DNA of 5,467 nt from Candidatus Rokuibacteriota bacterium. Lineage in GTDB: Bacteria; JAUVQV01. Made by a program: the position numbers and the translations under genes. The notes under the pieces were generated by a model. That model saw nothing but the letters and a program-made list of their open reading frames with translations, made no database searches and was not told the origin of the DNA. The stretch spans positions 1 to 5,467 of the forward strand of contig JAUVQV010000085.1 of the NCBI GenBank assembly GCA_030597995.1, read 5' to 3'. This document shows, one piece after another, positions 1 through 5,212 of this stretch (the stretch's first letter is position 1; every line of letters begins with the position of its first letter).

Positions 1-891
1 CATGTTCAGGGTACCATCAACGGTTATGGTGAGCGTTGCGGGAATGCCAATCTCTGTTCGATCATTCCCGCAATTCAACTCCGGCTCGGTTACCGCTGCG
101 TCTCAACCGAGAGCCTGACACGACTGCGCGAGCTCTCCCGCTTTGTCTCGGAATTGGCCAACATGCCGCCGTGGAAACACCAGCCATTTGTCGGGGACTC
201 CGCCTTCGCGCATAAGGCCGGGGTTCATGTGAGCGCTATCTTGCGCAACCCCCTGACCTACGAGCACATCCGCCCCGAATCGGTTGGCAACCGCCAGCGG
301 GTATTGCTCTCTGACCTTTCAGGAAGAGCCAATATCCTCCAGAAGGCGGCGGAATTCGGGATAGATCTGAAATCCAAAGATCCTAAAACCTTGAAGATTC
401 TGGCTCACCTCAAAGAACTGGAGAACCAGGGGTTTCAGTTCGAAGGAGCCGAGACTTCTTTTGAACTGCTGATGAAAAGGATCCTGGGGCTGCACCGGCG
501 GTTTTTTGATCTCAAGGGGGCCCGAGTAATTGTTGAAAAGCGGAAAGAACGAGAGGAACCGATCTCCGAGGCCACCATCAAGGTATCGGTGGACGGGCAG
601 ATAGAGCACACCGCCGCCGAGGGAAAAGGACCTGTCCACGCCCTGGACAGCGCCCTGCGCAAGGCCCTGTATCGTTTCTATCCCAGCTTGAAGGATATGG
701 AGCTGATTGATTACAAGGTCCGGGTCCTGAGCGCTGTGAAGGGGACCGCAGCACCGGTGCGTGTGCTGATTGAATCCGGAGACAGCAAAGAGCAATGGGG
801 CACGGTCGGTGTCTCGACTAACATCATTGAGGCCTCCTGGCAGGCTCTGGTAGACGCCATCGAATACAAACTTCTCAAGGACCAGGATTGA
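1..891 (+). CDS. cimA: (R)-citramalate synthase, C-terminal part (5' end outside window)
   Basis: CimA condenses acetyl-CoA with pyruvate to give citramalate, the first step of the threonine-independent route to isoleucine, in the cytosol. The frame is open from base 1 and ends at TGA 889-891, leaving 296 residues of a family usually a little over 500 long. The fragment opens with [18 protein letters not shown], the end of the DRE-TIM metallolyase barrel. The metal-binding HxHND strand would lie just upstream, outside the window. Then comes the [12 protein letters not shown] stretch (near residues 68-79) typical of CimA/LeuA-like proteins. From about residue 155 to the end is a LeuA-type regulatory (dimer) domain with the DSALRKAL and [18 protein letters not shown] helices, the likely site of isoleucine feedback. 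The ATG at 154 is internal, not a start. Isopropylmalate synthase is the main alternative, but the motif wording fits the long CimA type better. The HhH gene follows directly. Confidence 0.93.
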   Translation, partial: HVQGTINGYGERCGNANLCSIIPAIQLRLGYRCVSTESLTRLRELSRFVSELANMPPWKHQPFVGDSAFAHKAGVHVSAILRNPLTYEHIRPESVGNRQRVLLSDLSGRANILQKAAEFGIDLKSKDPKTLKILAHLKELENQGFQFEGAETSFELLMKRILGLHRRFFDLKGARVIVEKRKEREEPISEATIKVSVDGQIEHTAAEGKGPVHALDSALRKALYRFYPSLKDMELIDYKVRVLSAVKGTAAPVRVLIESGDSKEQWGTVGVSTNIIEASWQALVDAIEYKLLKDQD

Positions 892-917
892 GGACAAGGG
901 AGGTTGCGGGAGAGAGC

Positions 918-1301
918 GTGCCTCTCTGGTCTCACGCTCAGCAGCGGGTTCTGTGGGTCATAGCCCTGCTCCTGCTCGCTCTCACCACGGCACGGCTCAT
1001 CAACAGTGTTCACGATAAGCCGGACTTTCGTGCCTTAGGCGACGACCCGAGCCTCGACCTACGCCTGGACCTGAACCAGGCAACGGAGGACGAACTGGAA
1101 GCGCTCCCGGGGATCGGTGTTGCGCTCGCCTCCCGTATAGCAGATTTCCGAAAGCGGCACGGGCCGTTCGAGAGACTCTCGTCTCTTACGGATGTTCCCG
1201 GGATCGGTGAAAAAAGACTTCACGCCATAATACCGTATCTTATGGTGCAAAATTCGGGAAAATCAAAAGTATCTGTGAAGGATGTAATCGGCCGCCGTTG
1301 A
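918..1301 (+). CDS. ComEA-like helix-hairpin-helix DNA-binding protein, membrane-anchored
   Basis: A short protein of 127 residues from GTG 918. A hydrophobic segment at about residues 10-28 (VLWVIALLLLALTTARLI) should anchor it in the inner membrane. A linker follows, then a tandem helix-hairpin-helix beginning LDLNQATEDELEALPGIG (PGIG at 64-67) with a second PGIG at 94-97. This is the ComEA layout. ComEA binds incoming double-stranded DNA in the periplasm during natural transformation, but many bacteria carry such proteins with no demonstrated competence role. No SLBB domain is present. I chose GTG 918 because GGGAG lies 5 bases upstream and the N-terminus then runs straight into the membrane segment. 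A TTG at 888, overlapping the cimA stop as TTGA and preceded by AAGGA, would add 10 residues and couple translation to cimA. The 3' end overlaps the convergent polyprenyl synthase gene by 39 bp. Confidence 0.85.
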   Translation: MPLWSHAQQRVLWVIALLLLALTTARLINSVHDKPDFRALGDDPSLDLRLDLNQATEDELEALPGIGVALASRIADFRKRHGPFERLSSLTDVPGIGEKRLHAIIPYLMVQNSGKSKVSVKDVIGRR

Positions 1302-2273
1302 GAGGACAGTGCTGAGCGGAGAGCCTCTGAATGTTTCAAGTAATTTATTAGATGATGACACGTATCCACTGGCTTTATTTAATGCTTTATCAATACACCC
1401 GAAGTCTTCCATCAACTCCCTGATCTTGGAAATGGTGTCCTGGGTGATCTCGCGCGCTTTGATGGCTTCCTCGATCTCTTTCTTCTCGGTCTCGATACCC
1501 TCCTGATGATAGAGATATATCAGGGGGAGGGTTACGGTCCCCTGCCGAAGATCTCCACCGAGTACTTTCCCGAGTTTGGCCGGGTCGGCAACATAGTCCA
1601 GGGTATCATCGACTATCTGAAAAGCCACGCCCAGCAAGTGGCCGAATTCAGCCAAGGCTTCAGTCTCGGCTGTACCTTTGTCCGCCAGCATGGCGCCGGT
1701 TCGGCAGCACGCCGAGATCAGGCTCGCAGTCTTGAGGGCCGTAATTTTGAGATAGATGTCCTCTGGGATGTCAAGGCGACACCGCCACTGCCTTTGCAGC
1801 ACCTCGCCCTCGATCATCTTGAGAGATGCCCGGGACAGTACCTGGACAATCTCCCTGGAGAAGTCGCGCAAGAGGATATCAAAGGCGGTGGTGTAGAGGA
1901 AATTCCCGCCGAGAACGGCAAGTTGATTTCCCCATCGATCATTCGCGGAAGGTGCCCCGCGGCGGCGAGTGGCCCCGTCCAGGACATCGTCATGCAGCAG
2001 CGAAGCGACATGAATGTATTCCACCGCGTTCCCCAGGGAGACATGGTCCTGTCCCGAGTAGCCGTTCATCTTGGAGCACAAGACCACCAGCAGAGGTCGC
2101 AGTCGCTTGCCGCCGCTCTTGTTGATATAGGTCGCGATAGTCTTGAGGAGTTCGTTGCTGGAGTCTAGATTCCTGAATATCGCCTTTTCGATAGCTGTGA
2201 GATCGTCAGCAAAGAGCGCCAGTATATCCTGGTACTCCAGCGTCCTGTTGTTCTGAATCGATTTGATCACCAC
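1263..2273 (-). CDS. Long-chain trans-polyprenyl diphosphate synthase (IspB/HepT family)
   Basis: A 336-residue head-to-tail prenyltransferase of normal length. It extends an allylic diphosphate with isopentenyl diphosphate in the cytosol, typically to make quinone side chains. Visible motifs are GGKRLRP (54-60, IPP binding); the first Asp-rich motif DDVLD (95-99) followed by RRRG (103-106); K181-T182; the second Asp-rich motif DDTLD (222-226); and GGDLRQGTVTLP (239-250). Residues 4 and 5 before the first Asp motif are Ser91 and Ala90. Small residues there, instead of aromatics, usually mean a long product (inference: C35-C45). The usual Lys in the GKxTLP stretch is Thr here; some HepT-type enzymes also lack it. 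The start is GTG 2273, immediately followed by another GTG; an in-frame TAG nine bases upstream excludes a longer start. No good ribosome binding site is seen; AGGGTG lies 19 bases away. Exact chain length, and so ispB versus hepT, cannot be told. Confidence 0.92.
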   Translation of the reverse strand: MVIKSIQNNRTLEYQDILALFADDLTAIEKAIFRNLDSSNELLKTIATYINKSGGKRLRPLLVVLCSKMNGYSGQDHVSLGNAVEYIHVASLLHDDVLDGATRRRGAPSANDRWGNQLAVLGGNFLYTTAFDILLRDFSREIVQVLSRASLKMIEGEVLQRQWRCRLDIPEDIYLKITALKTASLISACCRTGAMLADKGTAETEALAEFGHLLGVAFQIVDDTLDYVADPAKLGKVLGGDLRQGTVTLPLIYLYHQEGIETEKKEIEEAIKAREITQDTISKIRELMEDFGCIDKALNKASGYVSSSNKLLETFRGSPLSTVLSTAADYILHRYF

Positions 2274-2286
2274 TGTATTCTATGCG

Positions 2287-2418
2287 AAGTTTCACCCTAT
2301 TTCAATGCGACCGTTGGACCGGAAATTATGGTAACCCAACCGGCCGGAGGAGTCAAAATATTTCCCCAGGGAGAACCCCCGGTGAGCCTGACCGCAGAAT
2401 AGCAAAATAGGGAAACTT
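2287..2418 (-). ncRNA. Candidate structured leader RNA of the polyprenyl synthase gene
   Basis: On the minus strand AAGTTT (2418-2413) pairs with AAACTT (2292-2287), and CCCTATTT (2412-2405) pairs with AAATAGGG (2302-2295), leaving a two-base bulge. Inside, TGCGGTC (2397-2391) can pair with GGTCGCA using two G-U pairs; GGGG-TTCT-CCCT forms a short hairpin; and GTTGG (2340-2336) pairs with CCAAC (2317-2313), enclosing ACC/GGT. The result is a closed stem with two enclosed hairpins, like a riboswitch or protein-binding leader. The wobble pairs exist only on the minus strand, which favours that direction. It ends 13 bases before the GTG start of the polyprenyl synthase. It matches no riboswitch class I can recall. 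This was read by eye only, with no energy calculation or homologues, so it may be chance. Confidence 0.3.
2328..2356 (-). promoter_or_regulatory. Possible sigma70 promoter for the polyprenyl synthase gene
   Basis: On the minus strand TTGACT (2356-2351, five of six matches to the -35 consensus) is followed after 17 bases by TACCAT (2333-2328, four of six). Transcription would begin near 2321, giving a leader of just under 50 bases before GTG 2273. This start would exclude the 5' arm of the candidate structured leader, so the two readings compete. A TATTAT box at 2430-2425, five of six to the -10 consensus but without a good -35, would instead start transcription close to 2418, exactly at the outer arm of the structure. 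Confidence 0.35.
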
Positions 2419-2419
2419 C

Positions 2420-2448
2420 TTGCAATAATAAATGGAAAAGATTAATAT
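2420..2448 (+). promoter_or_regulatory. Possible sigma70 promoter for the PpiD-like gene
   Basis: TTGCAA (2420-2425, four of six to the -35 consensus), a 17-base spacer, and TAATAT (2443-2448, four of six to the -10 consensus) lie in the most AT-rich part of the intergenic region. The start would be near 2455, leaving about 50 untranslated bases before ATG 2506. TTGCAA is its own reverse complement, so it could also serve a divergent minus-strand promoter. An inverted repeat, CAATAATA (2423-2430) and TATTATTG (2446-2453), sits on the promoter and could be an operator. Confidence 0.4.
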
Positions 2449-2505
2449 TATTGTTTGCTTCGGGTTCTGTACGCAACACGGTATAGGTGAGGGTGATAAG
2501 TCGTC

Positions 2506-4395
2506 ATGATGCGGGTCATCAGGGAAAACGCCAAATTCGTTTTACTGATCGTGATAATCGTGGTGGGGTCCTTTGTCGGGGCCATCTTTCTGGTATACGG
2601 CTTGAGCCGCGGCCGGGGAGGCGACGGATCCGGGGAAACCTTAATCGTGGCCCGGATAGGGGAGCAGGAAATCCCCTACCGCGAGTACCAGCGGGCTTAC
2701 GATGACAGTATTGATTTTTATCGTCGCTTTTACCCGAATATCAACACCCGGGAATTGGAAAAAAAGTTTCGACTGAAGAAGAGAGCCTTAGAAAATGTGG
2801 TGAATACCCGTCTCCTGCTCGCGGAGGCCACCCGCATGGGACTCAAGGTAGGCAAAGAGGAGCTGCGAAAAAAGATAAAGGAAAACAAGACGTTTCACGA
2901 AGGAGGACGATTCGATCCCGCAAAGTACAAGCGACTTCTTGCCCAATCCCCCGTCAAGATTGTGGATTTCGAGAAGGGAATGAAGAATGAAATCCTCATT
3001 GAAAAAATCAAAGCGATCGTCCAGGGTGCGGTCCAGGTGTCGGAAAACGAAGCCTGGGAGGAATTCCGAAAGGAGAGAGAGAAGATTCGCCTGAATGTTT
3101 TTCCCTTGGAGGTGGGCGCGTTCGTCAAGGAAGTGTCGGTAACCCAGGAGGAAGTGCGTGAGGCCTTCGAGGAGAAACCCGAATATTACCGGCGTCCGGA
3201 GCGTCTCGATCTCAGGAACATGTCGATTCTCCTCGCTGATTTTGAGGATCAGATCGCTCTCACTGAAGAAGAACTACAACAGTATTACGAGGACAACTCG
3301 AATCAATTTCAATCTCCGAAGATGGTCCAGGCTCGACACATACTCTTTGAACTCAAGGAAGATGCCCCGGCGGCCGAAGAGGACAAGATCAGAGAAAGGG
3401 CGAATTTCGTGCTCGACAAAGCTCGTGAGGGTGCCGATTTCAGCTCCCTGGCAGAGGAGTTTTCTCAGGACGTCTCGGGGCCCGGAGGCGGGGACTTGGG
3501 CTATTTCGCCGCCGGCCAGATGGTGCCGCCTTTCGAAAAAGCCGCGTTTGCTCTGGAAGAAGGTGAGATAAGCGATCTCGTCCGGACTGAATACGGATTT
3601 CATATTATTAAAGTGGCGGACGTTAAGGAGGCCGGCAGTCGACCATTTGATGACGTCCGGGCGGAGGTTGAGCAAAGGCTGCGTCGGCAGAGGGCCCGCC
3701 GCCTGGCATCTCTGCGTGCCGAGGAGGTGAACAACGCCCTTTATGACAGAGACTTCGAGGAGGTCGCGGAGATGTTCGCCCTTGAAATAGCTCATCCCGC
3801 ACTGATAGCTCGCGGAGACTCCCTGGCGGGGCTGGGCTCACAGCCGGAAGCTTTGGAGGCACTGTTCAGCCTGGTGGAGGGGGATATCAGCGAGATATAC
3901 CACCAGGAAGGCAACTACTTCGTCTACAAAGTCGAAGCGAAAAAACCCTCTTATGTTCCCGCGCTCGATGAGGCGGAGGAGGAAGTCCGGCGCGACTTGA
4001 TCCATGAGAAGGCTGAGGAACATGCCCTTGCGGAGGCCCGGCGCCTCCTCGGAGAGCTAAAAAAGGGGGAGGCTTTCTCGTTGGCAAAAGAAACCGTGCC
4101 CTTCGGCCGCTCTGACTTCGTACCCGAATCCGGGGTGGTGGGAGAATTTTTCGAGGAGGCCTACGACCTCTCCCCGGGTGAGTTCGGCGGGCCGCTCTCG
4201 GCCGGGGATACTCTCTGGCTCTATCAGCTCCTGGAGCGGGCAGAGGCGCCGCGGGAGGAGTTCAACCCGGAAAAGGAAAAAATCGTCTCTCGGCTGCGGG
4301 ACGCGAAAGAGAAACTCCTGTTCCAGAGCTGGCTTGATGACCTCAGAAAAGTTCGCTCGGTCTGGTACAACGAGGTCCTGGTGGGCGAAATCTGA
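2506..4395 (+). CDS. ppiD: PpiD/SurA-like periplasmic peptidyl-prolyl cis-trans isomerase
   Basis: A 629-residue foldase, close to the length of E. coli PpiD (about 620). A short basic N-terminus (MMRVIRENAK) and one membrane helix (about 11-32) anchor it in the inner membrane with the bulk in the periplasm, where it should assist newly exported proteins. Residues 49-245 form a charged, helical SurA-N-like chaperone region. The parvulin rotamase domain covers about 274-372: ARHIL with His278, Asp322 at the position of the parvulin Cys/Asp, GGDLGYF (328-334), Met339, Phe343 and GFHIIKV with His366. All expected active-site positions are filled, so activity is plausible. After it, the parvulin-tail pattern recurs twice in degenerate form (about 452-500 and 550-600). 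The start is the first of two adjacent ATGs; GAGGGTG lies further upstream than usual. FmdB follows after 68 bases. PrsA- or SurA-type foldases are alternatives, but the uncleaved anchor and size favour PpiD. Confidence 0.88.
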   Translation: MMRVIRENAKFVLLIVIIVVGSFVGAIFLVYGLSRGRGGDGSGETLIVARIGEQEIPYREYQRAYDDSIDFYRRFYPNINTRELEKKFRLKKRALENVVNTRLLLAEATRMGLKVGKEELRKKIKENKTFHEGGRFDPAKYKRLLAQSPVKIVDFEKGMKNEILIEKIKAIVQGAVQVSENEAWEEFRKEREKIRLNVFPLEVGAFVKEVSVTQEEVREAFEEKPEYYRRPERLDLRNMSILLADFEDQIALTEEELQQYYEDNSNQFQSPKMVQARHILFELKEDAPAAEEDKIRERANFVLDKAREGADFSSLAEEFSQDVSGPGGGDLGYFAAGQMVPPFEKAAFALEEGEISDLVRTEYGFHIIKVADVKEAGSRPFDDVRAEVEQRLRRQRARRLASLRAEEVNNALYDRDFEEVAEMFALEIAHPALIARGDSLAGLGSQPEALEALFSLVEGDISEIYHQEGNYFVYKVEAKKPSYVPALDEAEEEVRRDLIHEKAEEHALAEARRLLGELKKGEAFSLAKETVPFGRSDFVPESGVVGEFFEEAYDLSPGEFGGPLSAGDTLWLYQLLERAEAPREEFNPEKEKIVSRLRDAKEKLLFQSWLDDLRKVRSVWYNEVLVGEI

Positions 4396-4463
4396 TGGTG
4401 GATAAAATCCCATGAAGGTTTTTCTTGAAACCCTCAACCCGGAGCAGATAGGGCACGAAATCT

Positions 4464-4685
4464 TTGCCTCTTTACGAATACAGTTGTCCGAAGTGCGGTA
4501 ACGAGTTCGAGAAGCTCGTGTCATCCGCCTCAGTAAAAATCGGTTGCCCAAACTGTGGCGGCCGTCGCGTGCAGAGAAAGTTCTCGGTCTTCGGATCGAA
4601 GAGCGGCGGAAAATTCACCGGCTCGGTCGCCGGAGGCAGCTGCAACAGCTGTGCCGCTACCAGCTGCAAAAGCTGCAAAAACTAA
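4464..4685 (+). CDS. FmdB-family zinc ribbon protein
   Basis: A 73-residue protein beginning MPLYEYSCPKCGNEFE, the standard opening of the FmdB/CxxC zinc ribbon family. Zinc would be held by Cys8, Cys11, Cys28 and Cys31. FmdB was named as a putative regulator of formamidase/amidase genes, but most family members have no known role. A basic, Gly/Ser-rich linker follows (34-58), then a Cys-rich tail with Cys60xxCys63 and Cys68xxCys71, which is common in the family and may bind a second metal. The start is TTG 4464. It is the only usable one, because an in-frame TAG lies at 4449-4451 and the conserved family N-terminus begins exactly here. The ribosome binding site is weak (AGGG ten bases upstream), so it may depend on the upstream PpiD-like transcript, which ends 68 bases earlier with no clear terminator between. 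Confidence 0.9.
   Translation: MPLYEYSCPKCGNEFEKLVSSASVKIGCPNCGGRRVQRKFSVFGSKSGGKFTGSVAGGSCNSCAATSCKSCKN
4638..4680 (+). repeat. 9-bp repeat encoding the Cys-rich tail of the FmdB-like protein
   Basis: AGCTGCAAA occurs twice in direct tandem (4662-4679), and related copies AGCTGCAAC and AGCTGTGCC lie just upstream (4638-4655). They encode Ser-Cys-Lys, Ser-Cys-Asn and Ser-Cys-Ala units. The repeat probably arose by small duplications or slippage that added metal-binding cysteines. Confidence 0.6.
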
Positions 4686-4872
4686 ACCGATTAATTCACG
4701 GGGCCTCTTTCTGCCCTGGCTTGGTTGCGCCGCTGCTGACTTGTACAATGTACGCCAGTACGCTTTCACGTTCCCTCCGGCGACACCGCGCCAGAGATGA
4801 ATAACCAGAATCTTTTGCACATCATGAATTGGGTACAGGATCACTATTTTATGTGATATTTCAACGAAATAC
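4686..4872. other. Non-coding gap between the FmdB-like gene and the rpmE promoter
   Basis: I find no supported gene here. The only long frames are antisense continuations through the FmdB-like gene, with no recognisable motif. No hairpin followed by a T-run is present after the FmdB-like stop. The one visible signal is an AT-rich inverted repeat, ATCAC (4840-4844) and GTGAT (4853-4857) separated by eight bases, lying 15 bases before the -35 element of rpmE; it could be an operator. Confidence 0.5.
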
Positions 4873-4901
4873 TTGACTTTTCGGGGAAGGGGAGGTACTC
4901 T
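4873..4901 (+). promoter_or_regulatory. Probable sigma70 promoter of rpmE
   Basis: TTGACT (4873-4878, five of six to the -35 consensus) and TACTCT (4896-4901, three of six to the -10) are separated by 17 bases. Transcription would begin near 4908, only about 20 bases before ATG 4928 but still ahead of the Shine-Dalgarno AGGAGG at 4915-4920. The separate promoter suggests rpmE, and probably thyX, is transcribed independently of the PpiD-like/FmdB-like block. Confidence 0.5.
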
Positions 4902-4916
4902 TTCGTTATGAAAGAG
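4898..4916 (+). promoter_or_regulatory. Inverted repeat at the rpmE -10/start/SD junction
   Basis: CTCTTTC (4898-4904) and GAAAGAG (4910-4916) are perfect inverted copies with a five-base centre. The repeat overlaps the -10 box, covers the expected start point and includes the first two bases of the AGGAGG Shine-Dalgarno. On DNA it could be a repressor site. On an RNA begun further upstream it would form a hairpin partly covering the ribosome binding site. No regulator can be named. Confidence 0.4.
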
Positions 4917-4927
4917 GAGGAAGATCG

Positions 4928-5143
4928 ATGAAGGAAGGAATACACCCTGATTACCAGGAGGCCGTCATCACCTGCGCCTGCGGCGAGGTCATCCATACCC
5001 GCTCCACCAAGCCCAGCTATAAAATCGATATCTGTTCAAAATGCCATCCCTTTTTTACCGGCAAACAAAAATTGATCGACACCGCCGGTCGGGTAGAGCG
5101 CTTTCGGAAAAAGTACCAGAAAAAGCAAGTGAGTGGAGCTTAG
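4928..5143 (+). CDS. rpmE: 50S ribosomal protein L31 (bL31), zinc-binding type
   Basis: A 71-residue protein matching the usual L31 length. L31 sits on the large subunit at the central protuberance and bridges to the small subunit. [20 protein letters not shown], the [19 protein letters not shown] segment and the basic C-terminus are family hallmarks. Cys16, Cys18, Cys36 and Cys39 (CxC plus CxxC) form the zinc site, so this is the C+ form, not the zinc-free paralogue made under zinc limitation. The ATG is preceded by a perfect AGGAGG seven bases upstream, the strongest ribosome binding site in the window, as expected for a highly expressed gene. A promoter candidate and an inverted repeat lie directly upstream. 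thyX begins 69 bases downstream on the same strand. Confidence 0.97.
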   Translation: MKEGIHPDYQEAVITCACGEVIHTRSTKPSYKIDICSKCHPFFTGKQKLIDTAGRVERFRKKYQKKQVSGA

Positions 5144-5153
5144 GCTCCGTCAC
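5129..5153 (+). other. Hairpin spanning the rpmE stop codon
   Basis: GTGA (5129-5132) pairs with TCAC (5150-5153), and GGAGC (5135-5139) pairs with GCTCC (5144-5148) across a small internal loop. The TAG stop is in the four-base loop. No T-run follows, so a classical intrinsic terminator is unlikely; it may protect or attenuate the rpmE message. Confidence 0.35.
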
Positions 5154-5174
5154 TCCCGAATCAGGCGGTGAAGC

Positions 5175-5197
5175 TTGCCGGTCTTCCAAGCCGGCGA
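5175..5197 (+). other. GC-rich hairpin just upstream of thyX
   Basis: TTGCCGG (5175-5181) pairs with CCGGCGA (5191-5197), with one T-G wobble and a nine-base loop TCTTCCAAG. It ends 15 bases before the thyX GTG and has no T-run after it. The loop resembles a tRNA-Gly(TCC) anticodon loop, but the rest of a tRNA is absent. It may modulate transcription or translation between rpmE and thyX. Confidence 0.4.
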
Positions 5198-5212
5198 CTC
5201 GAGAAATTTCAA

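Noticed and set aside
1506..2168. 220-codon plus-strand frame opposite the polyprenyl synthase
   Set aside because: The minus strand carries a full set of prenyl synthase motifs; this frame is a shadow with no motifs.
2370..2400. SRP (4.5S) RNA suggested by GGTCAGG on the minus strand
   Set aside because: The essential GGAAGCAGCC-type part of the SRP tip is missing and the motif lies near the end of the fold, not at its apex.
2287..2418. MITE or small mobile element bounded by AAGTTT/AAACTT inverted repeats
   Set aside because: No target-site duplication flanks the arms and no second copy is visible; strand-specific wobble pairing fits an RNA fold better.
2297..2479. 60-codon minus-strand frame in the divergent intergenic region
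   Set aside because: It has no ribosome binding site or recognisable domain, spans the promoter candidates, and its composition reads as non-coding.
4412..4501. 29-codon plus-strand frame starting MKVFLETLNPEQ between the PpiD-like and FmdB-like genes
   Set aside because: It has no Shine-Dalgarno and no family resemblance, and its end overlaps the FmdB-like gene in another frame, including conserved zinc ribbon codons.
4530..4844. 104-codon minus-strand frame running through the FmdB-like gene into the gap
   Set aside because: Most of it is antisense to a well-supported gene, and the part in the gap shows no known family features.
5160..5212. Possible tRNA-Gly(TCC), from the CTTCCAA loop in a GC stem
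   Set aside because: Only the anticodon-like arm fits. No D-arm, T-arm with TTCGA, or acceptor stem pairs at the right distances, so it is treated as a simple hairpin.
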